This document shows, in pieces, positions 51,061-59,569 of a stretch of DNA of 64,000 nucleotides. Numbering within the stretch: the first letter of the stretch is position 1; each line of letters opens with the position of its first letter. Where the stretch lies: assembly GCA_035765775.1 (NCBI GenBank), contig DASTWV010000050.1, forward strand, positions 43,552 to 107,551, in the 5' to 3' direction. Origin of the DNA: Actinomycetota bacterium (GTDB lineage Bacteria > Actinomycetota > CADDZG01 > JAHWKV01 > JAOPZY01). Position numbers and translations under genes: made by a program. The notes under the pieces were generated by a model. It was given only the letters and a program-made list of their open reading frames with translations. It was not told the origin of the DNA and searched no databases.

Positions 51061-51563
51061 AGCTCGGCTCCCGGCTCGGCCGGCCGGCAGCCGTAGGCGA
51101 CGATGTCGTCCGCCAGGCGGCCGAGGATCCGGGCGAGCTCGTCCCGCTCCTCCGGTGTCCAGCCGGCCAGGAGCTCGGTGATGACGGTGCGCCGGGCCTC
51201 CAGGATGTGGCCGACCATGGCCTTGCCGGCGTCGGTCACCCGGAGCAGCGCCGCCCGCCGGTCCTCCTCGACCGCCTCCCGGGCGACGAAGCCCGCCGCC
51301 TGCAGCGCGTGCACCTGGCGGCTGGCGGTGGAGAGGTCGACGCCGACCCGCTCGGCGAGGTCGGACAGCCGCGAGGGCCCCTGCTCGTCCAGCCGGACGA
51401 GGAGCCGGTAGCTGGCCTTGTCGATGGGCGTGTTGCCCATCACGGCCTCGTAGCGTTCCCGGATGCGCGGGAGGTTTCCCCAGCGGCGCAGGATGGTGAG
51501 CGACCGGTCGATGGTGGAAAGCTCGGAGTCGTGCGCTGCCTCGGCGAGATAGTTGGTAGACAC
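51057..51563 (-). CDS. MarR-family transcriptional regulator
   Basis: 168 aa from GTG 51563 (STNYLAEAAHDSELSTIDRSL). The winged helix is SYRLLVRLDEQGPSRLSDLAERVGVDLSTASRQVHALQAAGFVAREAVEEDRRAALLRVTDAGKAMVG, with the wing EEDRRA. It is the first gene of the leftward exporter operon and divergent from the MFS pump, so one MarR protein probably controls two pumps (inference). Inverted repeats in the intergenic region fit. Confidence 0.9.
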   Translation of the reverse strand: MSTNYLAEAAHDSELSTIDRSLTILRRWGNLPRIRERYEAVMGNTPIDKASYRLLVRLDEQGPSRLSDLAERVGVDLSTASRQVHALQAAGFVAREAVEEDRRAALLRVTDAGKAMVGHILEARRTVITELLAGWTPEERDELARILGRLADDIVAYGCRPAEPGAEL

Positions 51564-51590
51564 AAGCAACAGAGTACCACGGTGTCCGGG

Positions 51591-51618
51591 TTGACGGGAA
51601 GGATTCCGGCGGTAATCT
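51591..51618 (+). promoter_or_regulatory. Candidate promoter of the MFS gene
   Basis: TTGACG (51591-51596) and TAATCT (51613-51618) are 16 nt apart. The inverted repeat at 51619-51639 starts right after the -10, a usual repressor position. The start of the gene is 66 nt after the -10 box. Confidence 0.55.
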
Positions 51619-51639
51619 AGTTGCACGTACCAAGCAACT
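51619..51639. promoter_or_regulatory. Candidate MarR operator
   Basis: AGTTGC (51619-51624) is the exact reverse complement of GCAACT (51634-51639), spaced by nine bases. A related sequence, ACAAGCAAC, recurs near the marR start (about 51560-51570), so a second half-site may lie on the other promoter. Both pumps could be repressed by the same protein. Confidence 0.5.
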
Positions 51640-51683
51640 GACCGGTTCCGCTAGTTCCGCCGTTCCGAAGGGTGGGCCCCCGC

Positions 51684-53414
51684 ATGACCGACACCGAGAC
51701 GACGACCCACGATCGCTACAAGTGGGTGGCATTGTCCAACACGACCCTGGGCATCTTCATGGCGGCCCTGGACTCGTCCATCGTCATCATCTCGCTGCCC
51801 GCCATCTTCCGGGGCATCAAGCTGAACCCCCTGCTGCCGAGCAACATCGGCTACCTGCTCTGGATGCTGATGGGCTACCTGGTGGTGACCGCCGTGCTGG
51901 TGGTGACGCTGGGGCGCATCGGCGACATGCTGGGCCGGGTCAAGATGTACAACCTGGGCTTCCTCATCTTCACCGTGGCCTCCGCCGGTCTCTCGCTGAC
52001 GCCCTGGGTGGGCAGCGCCGGGGCCATGTGGTTGATCCTCGGCCGGGTGGTCCAGGGAGTGGGCGGGGCGCTCCTCATGGCCAACTCCACCGCCATCCTG
52101 ACCGACGCCTTCCCGGTGGAGGAGCGGGGTACGGCGATGGGCATCAACATGATCGCCGGCATCGTCGGGTCGTTCATCGGCCTGGTGGTGGGCGGCATCC
52201 TGGCCGACGTCAACTGGCGGCTGGTGTTCTGGGTCAACGTCCCGGTGGGCATCTTCGGCACCGTCTGGGCCTACATGAAGCTGCGGGAGCTGGGCACCCG
52301 CAACCCGGCCCGGCTCGACTGGTGGGGCAACATCACCTTCGCGGTGGGCCTGGTGGCGATCCTCGTCGGCATCACCTACGGCATCCAGCCCTACGGGGGC
52401 CACACGATGGGCTGGACCAGCCCGCTGGTGCTGACCCTGATGTTCGGCGGCCTGGCCGTGCTCATCGCCTTCGCCGTCATCGAGCGCCGGGTGCCCCGGC
52501 CGATGTTCGACATGAAGCTGTTCGGCATCCGGGCGTTCACCGCGGGCAACATCGCCTCGCTGCTGTCCTCCATCGGGCGAGGGGGCCTGCAGTTCATGGT
52601 GGTGATCTGGCTGCAGGGCATCTGGCTGCCCCTGCACGGCTACAGCTTCGAGAGCACCCCGCTCTGGGCGGGCATCTACATGCTGCCGATCACGGCCGGG
52701 TTCCTCGTGGCCGGCCCGGTCTCGGGCTGGCTGTCGGACCGGTATGGCGCGCGCCCGTTCGCCACCGGAGGCATGCTGCTGGCGGCTGCCACCTTCGGCC
52801 TCCTCATGACCCTGCCCGCCAACTTCAACTACATCGCCTTCGGCGCCCTGCTGTTCAGCAACGGCATCGGCTTCGGCCTGTTCGCCGCCCCCAACATCAC
52901 CGGGATCATGAACGCCGTGCCCGCCCGCGAACGGGGTTCGGCCTCCGGGATGCGGGCGACCTTCCAGAACAGCGGCATGCTGCTGTCCATCGGGCTGTTC
53001 TTCTCGCTCATGATCGCCGGGCTGGCCTCCGCCCTGCCGCACACGATGAGCAGCGGGCTGGTTGCCCAGGGCATCCAGCCGGCCGTGGCAACGAAGGTGG
53101 CCAACCTGCCACCGGTGGGCAGCCTGTTCGCCGCCTTCCTGGGCTACAACCCAATGAAGACGTTGCTCGGCCCCGCCCTGCACGCGCTGCCGCCGGCCCG
53201 GGCGGCGGTCATCACCGGCAAGACCTTCTTCCCCCAGCTCATTTCCGGACCGTTCATCCATGGACTGCGCATCGTGTTCACCGCCTCGGTGATCCTCTCG
53301 CTGGTGGCCGCCGCCGCCTCCTGGCTGCGGGGCTCGAAGTACGTGCACGCCGAGGTGCCGGCCGAGGTGGTGCCGGTCGTGTCGCTCGCCGCGGGGGTCG
53401 AGGTCGAACCGTAG
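51684..53414 (+). CDS. MFS multidrug efflux transporter, DHA2 (EmrB/QacA) family
   Basis: 576 aa with about 14 membrane helices. Motif C-like and family signatures: KWVALSNTTLGIFMAALDSSIVIISLPAIFRGI in helix 1, GYLVVTAVLVVTLGRIGDMLGRVKMYNLGFLIFT (motif A), GRVVQGVGGALLMANSTAILTDAFPVEERGTAMGINMIAGIVGSFIGLVVGG (motifs B and C). Proton-driven drug export is the family role. The start ATG is preceded by GGTGGGCCC; an in-frame GTG four codons upstream is possible. It is divergent from marR. Confidence 0.93.
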   Translation: MTDTETTTHDRYKWVALSNTTLGIFMAALDSSIVIISLPAIFRGIKLNPLLPSNIGYLLWMLMGYLVVTAVLVVTLGRIGDMLGRVKMYNLGFLIFTVASAGLSLTPWVGSAGAMWLILGRVVQGVGGALLMANSTAILTDAFPVEERGTAMGINMIAGIVGSFIGLVVGGILADVNWRLVFWVNVPVGIFGTVWAYMKLRELGTRNPARLDWWGNITFAVGLVAILVGITYGIQPYGGHTMGWTSPLVLTLMFGGLAVLIAFAVIERRVPRPMFDMKLFGIRAFTAGNIASLLSSIGRGGLQFMVVIWLQGIWLPLHGYSFESTPLWAGIYMLPITAGFLVAGPVSGWLSDRYGARPFATGGMLLAAATFGLLMTLPANFNYIAFGALLFSNGIGFGLFAAPNITGIMNAVPARERGSASGMRATFQNSGMLLSIGLFFSLMIAGLASALPHTMSSGLVAQGIQPAVATKVANLPPVGSLFAAFLGYNPMKTLLGPALHALPPARAAVITGKTFFPQLISGPFIHGLRIVFTASVILSLVAAAASWLRGSKYVHAEVPAEVVPVVSLAAGVEVEP

Positions 53415-53425
53415 AATCGCCGGCC

Positions 53426-53767
53426 ATGGATCGGGTTCCCGGACGGCACCTGCCGGCCACCGTTGTTCTGGCCGCGCTGGCCGTGGCCCTCCTGGCCGGG
53501 TGCTCGACGAAGTCGTCGCCCCCGGCCGCCACTCCTCCGACGGCGACCTCGGCCGCCCCGGCGGCCACTGGCCCGGGAGCGGCGCCCCCGACGGCGCCCC
53601 CGCCCGGAACCACTCCGCAACCCGCCGCCAGCTCCGCCCAGCAGCAGCAGGAGGACACCGACCTGCAGCAGGCCGAGACCGACATTGCCCAGCTCGAGCA
53701 GGAGCTGAGCGAGGTGGACAGCAACCTCAACAAGAACCCGGGCACCGAGGGGGACGTCAACCCATGA
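53426..53767 (+). CDS. Small lipoprotein with a coiled-coil C-terminus
   Basis: 113 aa. The lipobox is VALLAGCSTK with Cys near residue 24, followed by a Pro/Ala/Thr-rich linker of about 50 residues. The C-terminus is an acidic Gln-rich coiled coil (QQQQEDTDLQQAETDIAQLEQELSEVDSNLNK). Its stop overlaps the start of the next gene (ATGA). Together with that protein it may form a cell-surface pair. No family is recognised. Confidence 0.75.
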   Translation: MDRVPGRHLPATVVLAALAVALLAGCSTKSSPPAATPPTATSAAPAATGPGAAPPTAPPPGTTPQPAASSAQQQQEDTDLQQAETDIAQLEQELSEVDSNLNKNPGTEGDVNP

Positions 53768-54510
53768 GGGTCTGCGGGTCGGGGGCGAAAAATTGGCTCC
53801 GGGCGGGCGTCGCCGTGCTGGCACTCGCAGTCGGCCTGGTGGCGGGCGTGGTGGCCGCCCCGTTGGCGGCGCAGGCCCGCCGGAGCGGCCGGGGTGGGCA
53901 GGCCGGCACCCTGGCCGCCGGCAAGGCCCTGTGCGACGCAGCCGTCGCCCGGCGGACCGCCGACCTCGCCGCGCTCAAGGTCCTGGTGGACGGGGCCGCC
54001 AGTGTCACCGCCACCGACCGGGCCACCCTGGACACCAACATCGCCACCCACGTGAGCGGGCTCAACTCGCTCCGGGGCGTGATCGACGCCGACGCCACCC
54101 TTCCCGCCCTGCGGGCGGACTGCGCCAAGATCGTCACCGAGCACTACGTCTACGTGTTCCTCATCCCGCAGACCCGCCTGGTGGTGGCCGTCGACCGGGT
54201 GCAGGCCGCCGCCACGGCCCTGACCAAGCTGCAGGGGCTCCTCCAGCAGGACGCCGCCGCCGCCCAGAGGAAGGGCAAGGACGTGACCTCGGCCGACGGG
54301 TCGATCGACGAACTGGCCAACAAGGCGAAGGCCGCACTCCAGTACGCCGGGCAGGCGGAGACCAGCGTGCTGCCGCTCAGCGCCAGCGGCTACCCGGGCA
54401 ACAAGCCCACGCTGGTGGCGGCCCGGTCGGCCATGGGCACGGCCCGGGACGCCCTGAGCGGGGCGCTGACCGACGCCAAGGCGGCGATCTCCGCCCTGCG
54501 CCACCCGTAG
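53764..54510 (+). CDS. Secreted helical protein, unknown function
   Basis: 248 aa. A signal peptide (LRAGVAVLALAVGLVAGVVAAPLAAQA) is followed by a helical mature part with many Ala and Lys residues (ALCDAAVARRTADLAALKVLVDGAASVTATDRATLDTNIATHVSGLNSLRGVIDADATLPALRADC...). One Cys pair (ALCDAA ... RADCAKI) may form a disulfide. No family is recognised. It is coupled to the lipoprotein upstream. Confidence 0.75.
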   Translation: MRVCGSGAKNWLRAGVAVLALAVGLVAGVVAAPLAAQARRSGRGGQAGTLAAGKALCDAAVARRTADLAALKVLVDGAASVTATDRATLDTNIATHVSGLNSLRGVIDADATLPALRADCAKIVTEHYVYVFLIPQTRLVVAVDRVQAAATALTKLQGLLQQDAAAAQRKGKDVTSADGSIDELANKAKAALQYAGQAETSVLPLSASGYPGNKPTLVAARSAMGTARDALSGALTDAKAAISALRHP

Positions 54511-54616
54511 CGGGGAGGGCGGCAGCGCCTGGGGTGTGCTGTGGTTTTCTGTGAGTCCAGGGACGAAATAGCGACGTCTATTGCCCACCGACTTCGAGCG
54601 GGGGGGGTGATCGGGG

Positions 54617-56116
54617 TTAGCCGCCTCCGAGGTACGGGGCGTCGCCGAGGGCGTACACGCTGCCGTCGGCGGTCGTGAGCCAGTAGCCCTGGCCCGACGG
54701 TGTGGTGGCGATCGACACCACCGGCTCGGGGGGATTGGTGGGGATCGACCCGTGGTCGGCGGCCGACCCGAAGGCCGACACCCGGCCGTTGGCGGTGGCC
54801 AGCCAGAAGCCCTGCCCCGAGGGGGCCGAGCAGATCGCCATCACCGGATCGGCGGCCCGGTTGACCACCGGTGTCGCGATCGACTGGGCGTCGCCCAAAG
54901 CGGTCACCTGGCCGTCGGACGACGCCACCCAGGCCCCCTTCCCCGACGGGGTCGAGGCGATCCCGACGAAGTAGCGCCCGCCGCCCGACGGGCCGGTGAG
55001 GGCCGGGGCGTCGCCGAAGTTGAAGACCTGGCCGGTGGTCGAGAGGAGCCAGTAGCCCTGGCCGTCGGGGGTGGCCGCCATGCCGGCGATGGTCGGCCCC
55101 GAGCCCACCGGCCCGGCGGAGGGGACCGCCCCGTAGAACGGGGCGCCTCCCAGGGCGAAGACGCCGCCGTCGGCGGCAACCAGCCAGTAGCCGCCAACCG
55201 GGTTCTGGGGAGCGGGCGCCCCGCCCACCAGGACCCGGTTGAGGCTGAGCCCGGTGGTCACGCTGCCCGACCCGGCGGAGCCGTGGTTGGACACACCGCC
55301 CAGCCCGGTGACGATCCGGTAGCCCTTGCCGTCGGTGGTGGGCACCCCGGCCACGACGTTGGCCATGATCGGCGGCGCGTGGAACCCCCCACCGTCGCCG
55401 ACCCACTCCCAGTGCCAGGGTTCCGGGCACGGCCCGCCGCCGGGGACCGCCCAACCCGGGTGGTTCCACCCGAAGCGGGCCGCCTCGGCCACCAGCCACT
55501 TGTAGGTCGGCGAGGTGAAGGTGTCGACCGAGCCACTGGCGTCGGCGAAGTCGACCGCCTCGCCCCAGCCGTGCATCGAGGTGCCGCCCACCGCCGCGCA
55601 CGCGCAGTTGCCCGACGTGCACGCGCTGCTCCGGTCCGCCTGCTGGATCTGCAACGGCCGGTAGCAGCGCTGGGAGGCCAGGCCGACGCCCTCGGCCCGG
55701 GCGATGGTGAACAGCCGCTCCAGGCTGGTGGCCGCCGGCCGGTAGGCGTCGCAGTTGCGGTCGACGTAGATCAGGAGCCCGGCGGTCATCGACCCGTTGG
55801 TGGCCCCCGGGACCGCGTTGGGCACGTTCTTGGGCGAGATGGCGCCGGCCAGGTGCACGCCCGGGCTGGGCAGCGGGGAGATCGAGGGGTTCGGGGTCAC
55901 CGGGACGGCTGCGGGACTCTTGGCTGGGCTGGCCGAGGGACTGAGGACGGGGCTGGGGACCACGGTGCTGGGAGCCACCGCGCTGGGCACGCCGCTCGCC
56001 GGCGCGGAGGGGCTGGGAGAGGTGGGGCGGCTGGGGCTGGCAGCGTTTTTGGAGCCACACGCCGCCAAGATCACTGCCAGCACCAGCAGCACTGCGGCCC
56101 GACGTTTCGCCAACAT
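54617..56116 (-). CDS. Lipoprotein with a VanY/M15 D-alanyl-D-alanine carboxypeptidase domain and C-terminal GYWL repeats
   Basis: 499 aa from ATG 56116 (ATG 56140 is an alternative, eight residues longer). The lipobox is VILAAC. A Ser/Pro-rich linker precedes an M15 peptidase: RLFTIARAEGVGLASQRCYRPLQIQQA, then TSMHGWGEAVDFAD (metal His and Asp) and EPWHWEWVG (catalytic Glu and metal His). A Cys-rich insertion, SSACTSGNCAC, is in the domain. The C-terminal half has about five 45-residue repeats (GYWLVAADGGVFALGGAPFYGA, GYWLLSTTGQVFNFGDAPALTG, GFWLATANGRVSAFG, GYWLTTADGSVYALGDAPYLGG), of a kind known in Acidimicrobiia. Confidence 0.85.
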   Translation of the reverse strand: MLAKRRAAVLLVLAVILAACGSKNAASPSRPTSPSPSAPASGVPSAVAPSTVVPSPVLSPSASPAKSPAAVPVTPNPSISPLPSPGVHLAGAISPKNVPNAVPGATNGSMTAGLLIYVDRNCDAYRPAATSLERLFTIARAEGVGLASQRCYRPLQIQQADRSSACTSGNCACAAVGGTSMHGWGEAVDFADASGSVDTFTSPTYKWLVAEAARFGWNHPGWAVPGGGPCPEPWHWEWVGDGGGFHAPPIMANVVAGVPTTDGKGYRIVTGLGGVSNHGSAGSGSVTTGLSLNRVLVGGAPAPQNPVGGYWLVAADGGVFALGGAPFYGAVPSAGPVGSGPTIAGMAATPDGQGYWLLSTTGQVFNFGDAPALTGPSGGGRYFVGIASTPSGKGAWVASSDGQVTALGDAQSIATPVVNRAADPVMAICSAPSGQGFWLATANGRVSAFGSAADHGSIPTNPPEPVVSIATTPSGQGYWLTTADGSVYALGDAPYLGGG

Positions 56117-56290
56117 CGAGCCGAAAGGATAGTGGCCCACCCCCCACAGCGGGTCCCCAGCCGCGCGGTAGTCAAGCGCCGCCGAGGTACCCTGTGGCGG
56201 CGGCGCTGCCTTCGAGCGGGGGGGACGGGCACACTGTCACCGCTGGTGGAGCGCCAAGAAAGACTCGTCCGAGGGGAAAGGTAGAGAGGG

Positions 56291-57007
56291 ATGTCGGAGA
56301 ACGCGCGCCAGTTCGACCCGCAGGACGCCTTATCGGCCGATGAGCCGCTCGGGCTGTCCCTGCTCGCCGACGACGAGGAGGAGGAGCCCTTCGCCTGGGA
56401 TCACCTGACTCCACGGAACATTTCGCCCGAGCAGATGTCCCGCTACGAGGGCTACATGCGGGAGATCTTCGGGTCCCTCGGCATGAACCTGGACACCCCG
56501 GGCACCCGGCGCACTCCGGAGCGCTTCCTGAAGGCGATGCTCGACTCGACGTCGGGCTACGAGGGCGACCCCCGCCTCCTGACCGCCTTCCCCACCGAGT
56601 GCCGGGGGGGCCCCGACTGCCGGTTGAGCCAGGTGATCGAGGGCCCGATCCAGTTCTTCGCTTTGTGCGAGCACCACTCGCTGCCGTTCTTCGGGGTGGC
56701 CCACGTGGGCTATGTGCCCCACGAGATGATCATCGGCATCTCGAAGCTCACCCGCCTCGTCCGCCTGTTCGGCCGGCGGTTCACGGTGCAGGAGCGCATC
56801 GGGGTGGAGATCGCCGACACATTGGTCAAGGTACTGGAGCCCCATGGGGTGGCCGTCCACCTCGCCGCCACCCACCTGTGCACCCAGATGCGGGGGGTGA
56901 AAGAGGAGCAATCCCGGACGTGGACCTCCTTCTGGCGGGGCAGCTACGAGCGCGACCCCGCCATGCGGGACGAGTTCCTGCGGACCGTGGGGATCAGCGG
57001 GCGGTAG
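56291..57007 (+). CDS. folE: GTP cyclohydrolase I
   Basis: 238 aa. It converts GTP to dihydroneopterin triphosphate, the first step of folate (and pterin) synthesis. Conserved motifs include TPGTRRTPERFLKAM, FALCEHHSLPFFGVAHVGYVP with the zinc-binding Cys and His, ISKLTRLVRLFGRRFTVQERI, and LAATHLCTQMRGVKEEQSRTWTSFWRG. An N-terminal acidic extension of about 45 residues is longer than usual. The RBS GAGAGGG precedes the ATG. It is convergent with the LapA-like gene. Confidence 0.95.
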   Translation: MSENARQFDPQDALSADEPLGLSLLADDEEEEPFAWDHLTPRNISPEQMSRYEGYMREIFGSLGMNLDTPGTRRTPERFLKAMLDSTSGYEGDPRLLTAFPTECRGGPDCRLSQVIEGPIQFFALCEHHSLPFFGVAHVGYVPHEMIIGISKLTRLVRLFGRRFTVQERIGVEIADTLVKVLEPHGVAVHLAATHLCTQMRGVKEEQSRTWTSFWRGSYERDPAMRDEFLRTVGISGR

Positions 57008-57010
57008 CCG

Positions 57011-57352
57011 CTATTCCTCATGCCGGCGGCGGGCCCGTGCAGGCCTGCCCAGCATGAACCCGGTGATGCCGCCGATGAGCAGGCAGCCCACAATCAGCCA
57101 GATCATGCGCGGGTGGCCACTGGTGATGATGAAGTTCACCCGCACCCGATTGAGGTTGCCGATCACAAAGATGATGGCGAGGATCACCAGGATGGCTGCC
57201 GCCACCGCCTTGCCGCCCCGGCCCTTGGCGATGCTGGAGCGCTCCGAGGGGGTGGGGGCGCCGCCGATGGGCGGGATGCCGGGGTCGCCGCCCCGGCCGG
57301 AATGCGACGATCCACGCCGGGATTTCGAGAGATCCTCCCAGCCCGAACTCAT
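57011..57352 (-). CDS. LapA-domain (DUF1049) membrane protein
   Basis: 113 aa. The hydrophilic N-terminus (MSSGWEDLSKSRRG) is followed by two membrane segments, KAVAAAILVILAIIFVIGNLNRVRVNFIITSGHPRMIWLIVGCLLIGGITGFMLGRPARA. The NLNRVRVNFI...P..LIVG pattern is that of lipopolysaccharide assembly protein A (LapA) domains in actinobacteria, of unknown function. The frame is open upstream but only with shadow sequence. Confidence 0.82.
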   Translation of the reverse strand: MSSGWEDLSKSRRGSSHSGRGGDPGIPPIGGAPTPSERSSIAKGRGGKAVAAAILVILAIIFVIGNLNRVRVNFIITSGHPRMIWLIVGCLLIGGITGFMLGRPARARRRHEE

Positions 57353-57476
57353 AGACCACCCATAGTCCACGTCATAGGCCACGTCATAGGCCGCATGGGA
57401 TAAGGATAGTGCCCCGGCCTGTTGCCACTTGGGCGGGCCACCGCTATAGTCCAATGTAGACAGTCGAGGAGGGACG

Positions 57477-58280
57477 ATGGCGACGCTCACGGTGGACCGC
57501 ACCCGCACCCGCGAAGCCGTCCAGGAGGTCACCGATGCGCTGGTCGGCCTCGTCGGGTCGGTCCCCGACACCGGGGTGCGGATGCCCGACCACGACTGGA
57601 CCGTGGGCGACGCCGCCTCGCACCTCATCATCGCCGCCCGGCTGTTCGGGGAGCTGGTCCAGGGGGTGCCGACGTTCTACGCCGAGTCCAACCGCGAGTC
57701 GCTGGCGGCGGCGAATGCCCACAGCCTGTCCACCCGGACCGAGCGGGACGGCCGGGTCCTGGCCGCCGATCTGGCGGAGTCGATGGGAGCGCTGTTGGCG
57801 GGCATGGCCGCCCGGCCCCCCACCCAGCGGATGCTGACCCCGATGGGCGACATGGACCAGGACATGCTGCTGTCCTACACGCTGACCCACCTCCTTATGC
57901 ACGGCCACGCCATGGCCCGGGCCCTGCGCAAGCCGTCGCCGGTGACCCGGGAGCGGGTGAGCCTCACGCTGCCGTTCATCGCCGGGGCGATGCGCACGGT
58001 GCTGGCACCCGAGCGCGTGGGCCGGCTGACGGCGACCTACCTGATCCACCTGCGGGGTGGGCCGAAGCTGGCGGTGTCGTTCACCGGCGGGGCGATCGAC
58101 GTGGCCACCACGGCGCCCACGCACGTTGACTGCCACCTGTCCGCCGACCCGGTCGCCTTCTTCCTGGTGGGCGTCGGCCTGGTGAGCCAGTGGGGCCAGA
58201 TCGCCCGGTTCAAGATGCTGGCCTGGGGGACCAAACCCTGGCTGGGCCTCCGCCTCGTCGGGTTCTTCTCGCCGCCGTGA
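57477..58280 (+). CDS. Mycothiol-dependent DinB-type protein with C-terminal SCP2-like domain
   Basis: 267 aa. The N-terminal half is a MDMPI/DinB four-helix bundle: VQEVTDALVGLVGSVPDTGVRMPDHDWTVGDAASHLIIAARLFGELVQ, with TLTHLLMHGHAMARAL later supplying metal His residues. The C-terminal half (YLIHLRGGPKLAVSFTGGAIDVATTAPTHVDCHLSADPVAFFLVGVGLVSQWGQIARFKMLAWG) is an SCP2 sterol-carrier-like domain. This arrangement is common for actinobacterial maleylpyruvate isomerase-type proteins that use mycothiol. The exact substrate is unknown. The stop overlaps the PIG-L gene (GTGA). Confidence 0.85.
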   Translation: MATLTVDRTRTREAVQEVTDALVGLVGSVPDTGVRMPDHDWTVGDAASHLIIAARLFGELVQGVPTFYAESNRESLAAANAHSLSTRTERDGRVLAADLAESMGALLAGMAARPPTQRMLTPMGDMDQDMLLSYTLTHLLMHGHAMARALRKPSPVTRERVSLTLPFIAGAMRTVLAPERVGRLTATYLIHLRGGPKLAVSFTGGAIDVATTAPTHVDCHLSADPVAFFLVGVGLVSQWGQIARFKMLAWGTKPWLGLRLVGFFSPP

Positions 58281-59056
58281 GCGACCCGAGCGCCATCCTG
58301 AGCGCAGGCGTCGGCGGGGGCGCCGGGGACGGCGCCCGGCCCGCCGAGCGCGTCTTCGCCAAGGCCTTGGTGTTCACCCCGCACCCCGATGACGCCGAGC
58401 TGGAGTGCGGCGGGACGTTGGCCAAGTGGGCCGACGCGGGCACCGAGGTGATCCTGTGCGTGGTCACCAACGGGGCCGCCGGCTCCAACGACCCCGACGT
58501 CGCCCGGCACTGGCTCATCGAAACCCGCCAGGCCGAGCAGCGGGCGGCGGCAGCCCTCCTCGGCATCAGCCACGTGGTGTTCCTGGGCTACGAGGACGGC
58601 TTCCTCGAGGATTCCCACGAGCTGCGCCGGGACATGATCCGGGAGATCCGCCGCCACCAGCCCGACGTGGTCGTCGGCCCCGACCCCGCCATGTACTACG
58701 CCGGGCAGTTCTACGTGAACCATCCCGACCACCGGCGGGTGGGGGAGGCCTTCCTGGCCGCGGTCAACCCGGGGGCCACCACCGTGCCCCTCTACCGCCG
58801 GGAGCTCTACGACCAGGGGTTCCTGCCCCACCAGGTCAAGGCGTGCCTGCTGGCCTTCTCGATGCAGGCGGACTACGCGGTGGACATCGCCGGGACCATC
58901 GACCGGAAGCTGGCCGCCCTGCACGCACACGATTCGCAGATGAGCGGTTTCCCGGGCCTGGAGGAGTTCGTGCGGGGCATGGCCGGGATGATGGCCGAGC
59001 AGGCCGGCGGTGGCCTGACGGCGGCCGAAAGCTACAAGGCGATCTTTTTCGACTGA
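58277..59056 (+). CDS. PIG-L family deacetylase (LmbE-like)
   Basis: 259 aa from a GTG overlapping the previous stop. The zinc motif is FTPHPDDAELECGGTLAKWADAGTEVILCVVTNG, with the later FLGYEDGFLED, VGPDPAMYYAGQFYVNHPDHRRVGEAF supplying the third ligand. The family removes N-acetyl groups from sugars, for example in mycothiol synthesis (MshB) or conjugate hydrolysis (Mca). Its neighbour looks mycothiol-linked, so a mycothiol role is possible, but the exact substrate is not shown by sequence. Confidence 0.88.
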   Translation: MSDPSAILSAGVGGGAGDGARPAERVFAKALVFTPHPDDAELECGGTLAKWADAGTEVILCVVTNGAAGSNDPDVARHWLIETRQAEQRAAAALLGISHVVFLGYEDGFLEDSHELRRDMIREIRRHQPDVVVGPDPAMYYAGQFYVNHPDHRRVGEAFLAAVNPGATTVPLYRRELYDQGFLPHQVKACLLAFSMQADYAVDIAGTIDRKLAALHAHDSQMSGFPGLEEFVRGMAGMMAEQAGGGLTAAESYKAIFFD

Positions 59057-59073
59057 GGCGGCCCTGAGCTCGC

Positions 59074-59556
59074 TCAGCCCTCGTCGGCCCCGAGATCGGG
59101 CGTGGCGGCGAACCAGATCCCCCCGACCCCGTTCCCGCTGGCCTCGCCCGCCTGCGTGTCGCCCGAGTAGGTGTACAGCGGGTGGCCCCCCACGATCACC
59201 TGGCGCCCGTTGATGTCCGAACGCACCGCCAGCTCCCCCTGGACCGTCGGCGTCGCCGTGGGCCGGCCGGAGTTCAGCAGCAACGGCGGCCACGTCGCCG
59301 CGCACCGCCCGGAGCACACCGAGCTGAGGGTGTCCGAGGTGCGGTAGTAGAGCGTCAATCCCTCGGTGGTGGTCAGCACCGAGGCGGCGGTGCCGCTGAC
59401 GGTGGCCCGGCCGGCCTGGATGACCACCACGGGGTTGGCCGGGACGGTGGCGGAGGCGGCGCTCGGGTTGCCGGGCTTCGACGAGCACCCGGCCAGCGCC
59501 CCCGCCAGCCCGACGGCCAGCACCACGAGCCACATCGCCACCCGCCGCCTGACCAT
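59074..59556 (-). CDS. Lipoprotein with repeats of the PF03640 type
   Basis: 160 aa. The lipobox is LAGALAGCSSK. The mature part has two repeats, the first with TTEGLTLYYRTSDTLSSVCSGRCAATWPPLLL and the second with GGHPLYTYSGDTQAGEASGNGVGGIWFAATPD. These match the secreted-lipoprotein family Lipoprotein_15 (Yx..D and WPP). The function is not known. It is 13 nt downstream of the beta-propeller gene, so the two form an operon. Confidence 0.85.
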   Translation of the reverse strand: MVRRRVAMWLVVLAVGLAGALAGCSSKPGNPSAASATVPANPVVVIQAGRATVSGTAASVLTTTEGLTLYYRTSDTLSSVCSGRCAATWPPLLLNSGRPTATPTVQGELAVRSDINGRQVIVGGHPLYTYSGDTQAGEASGNGVGGIWFAATPDLGADEG

Positions 59557-59569
59557 GACGGTCGGAAGG

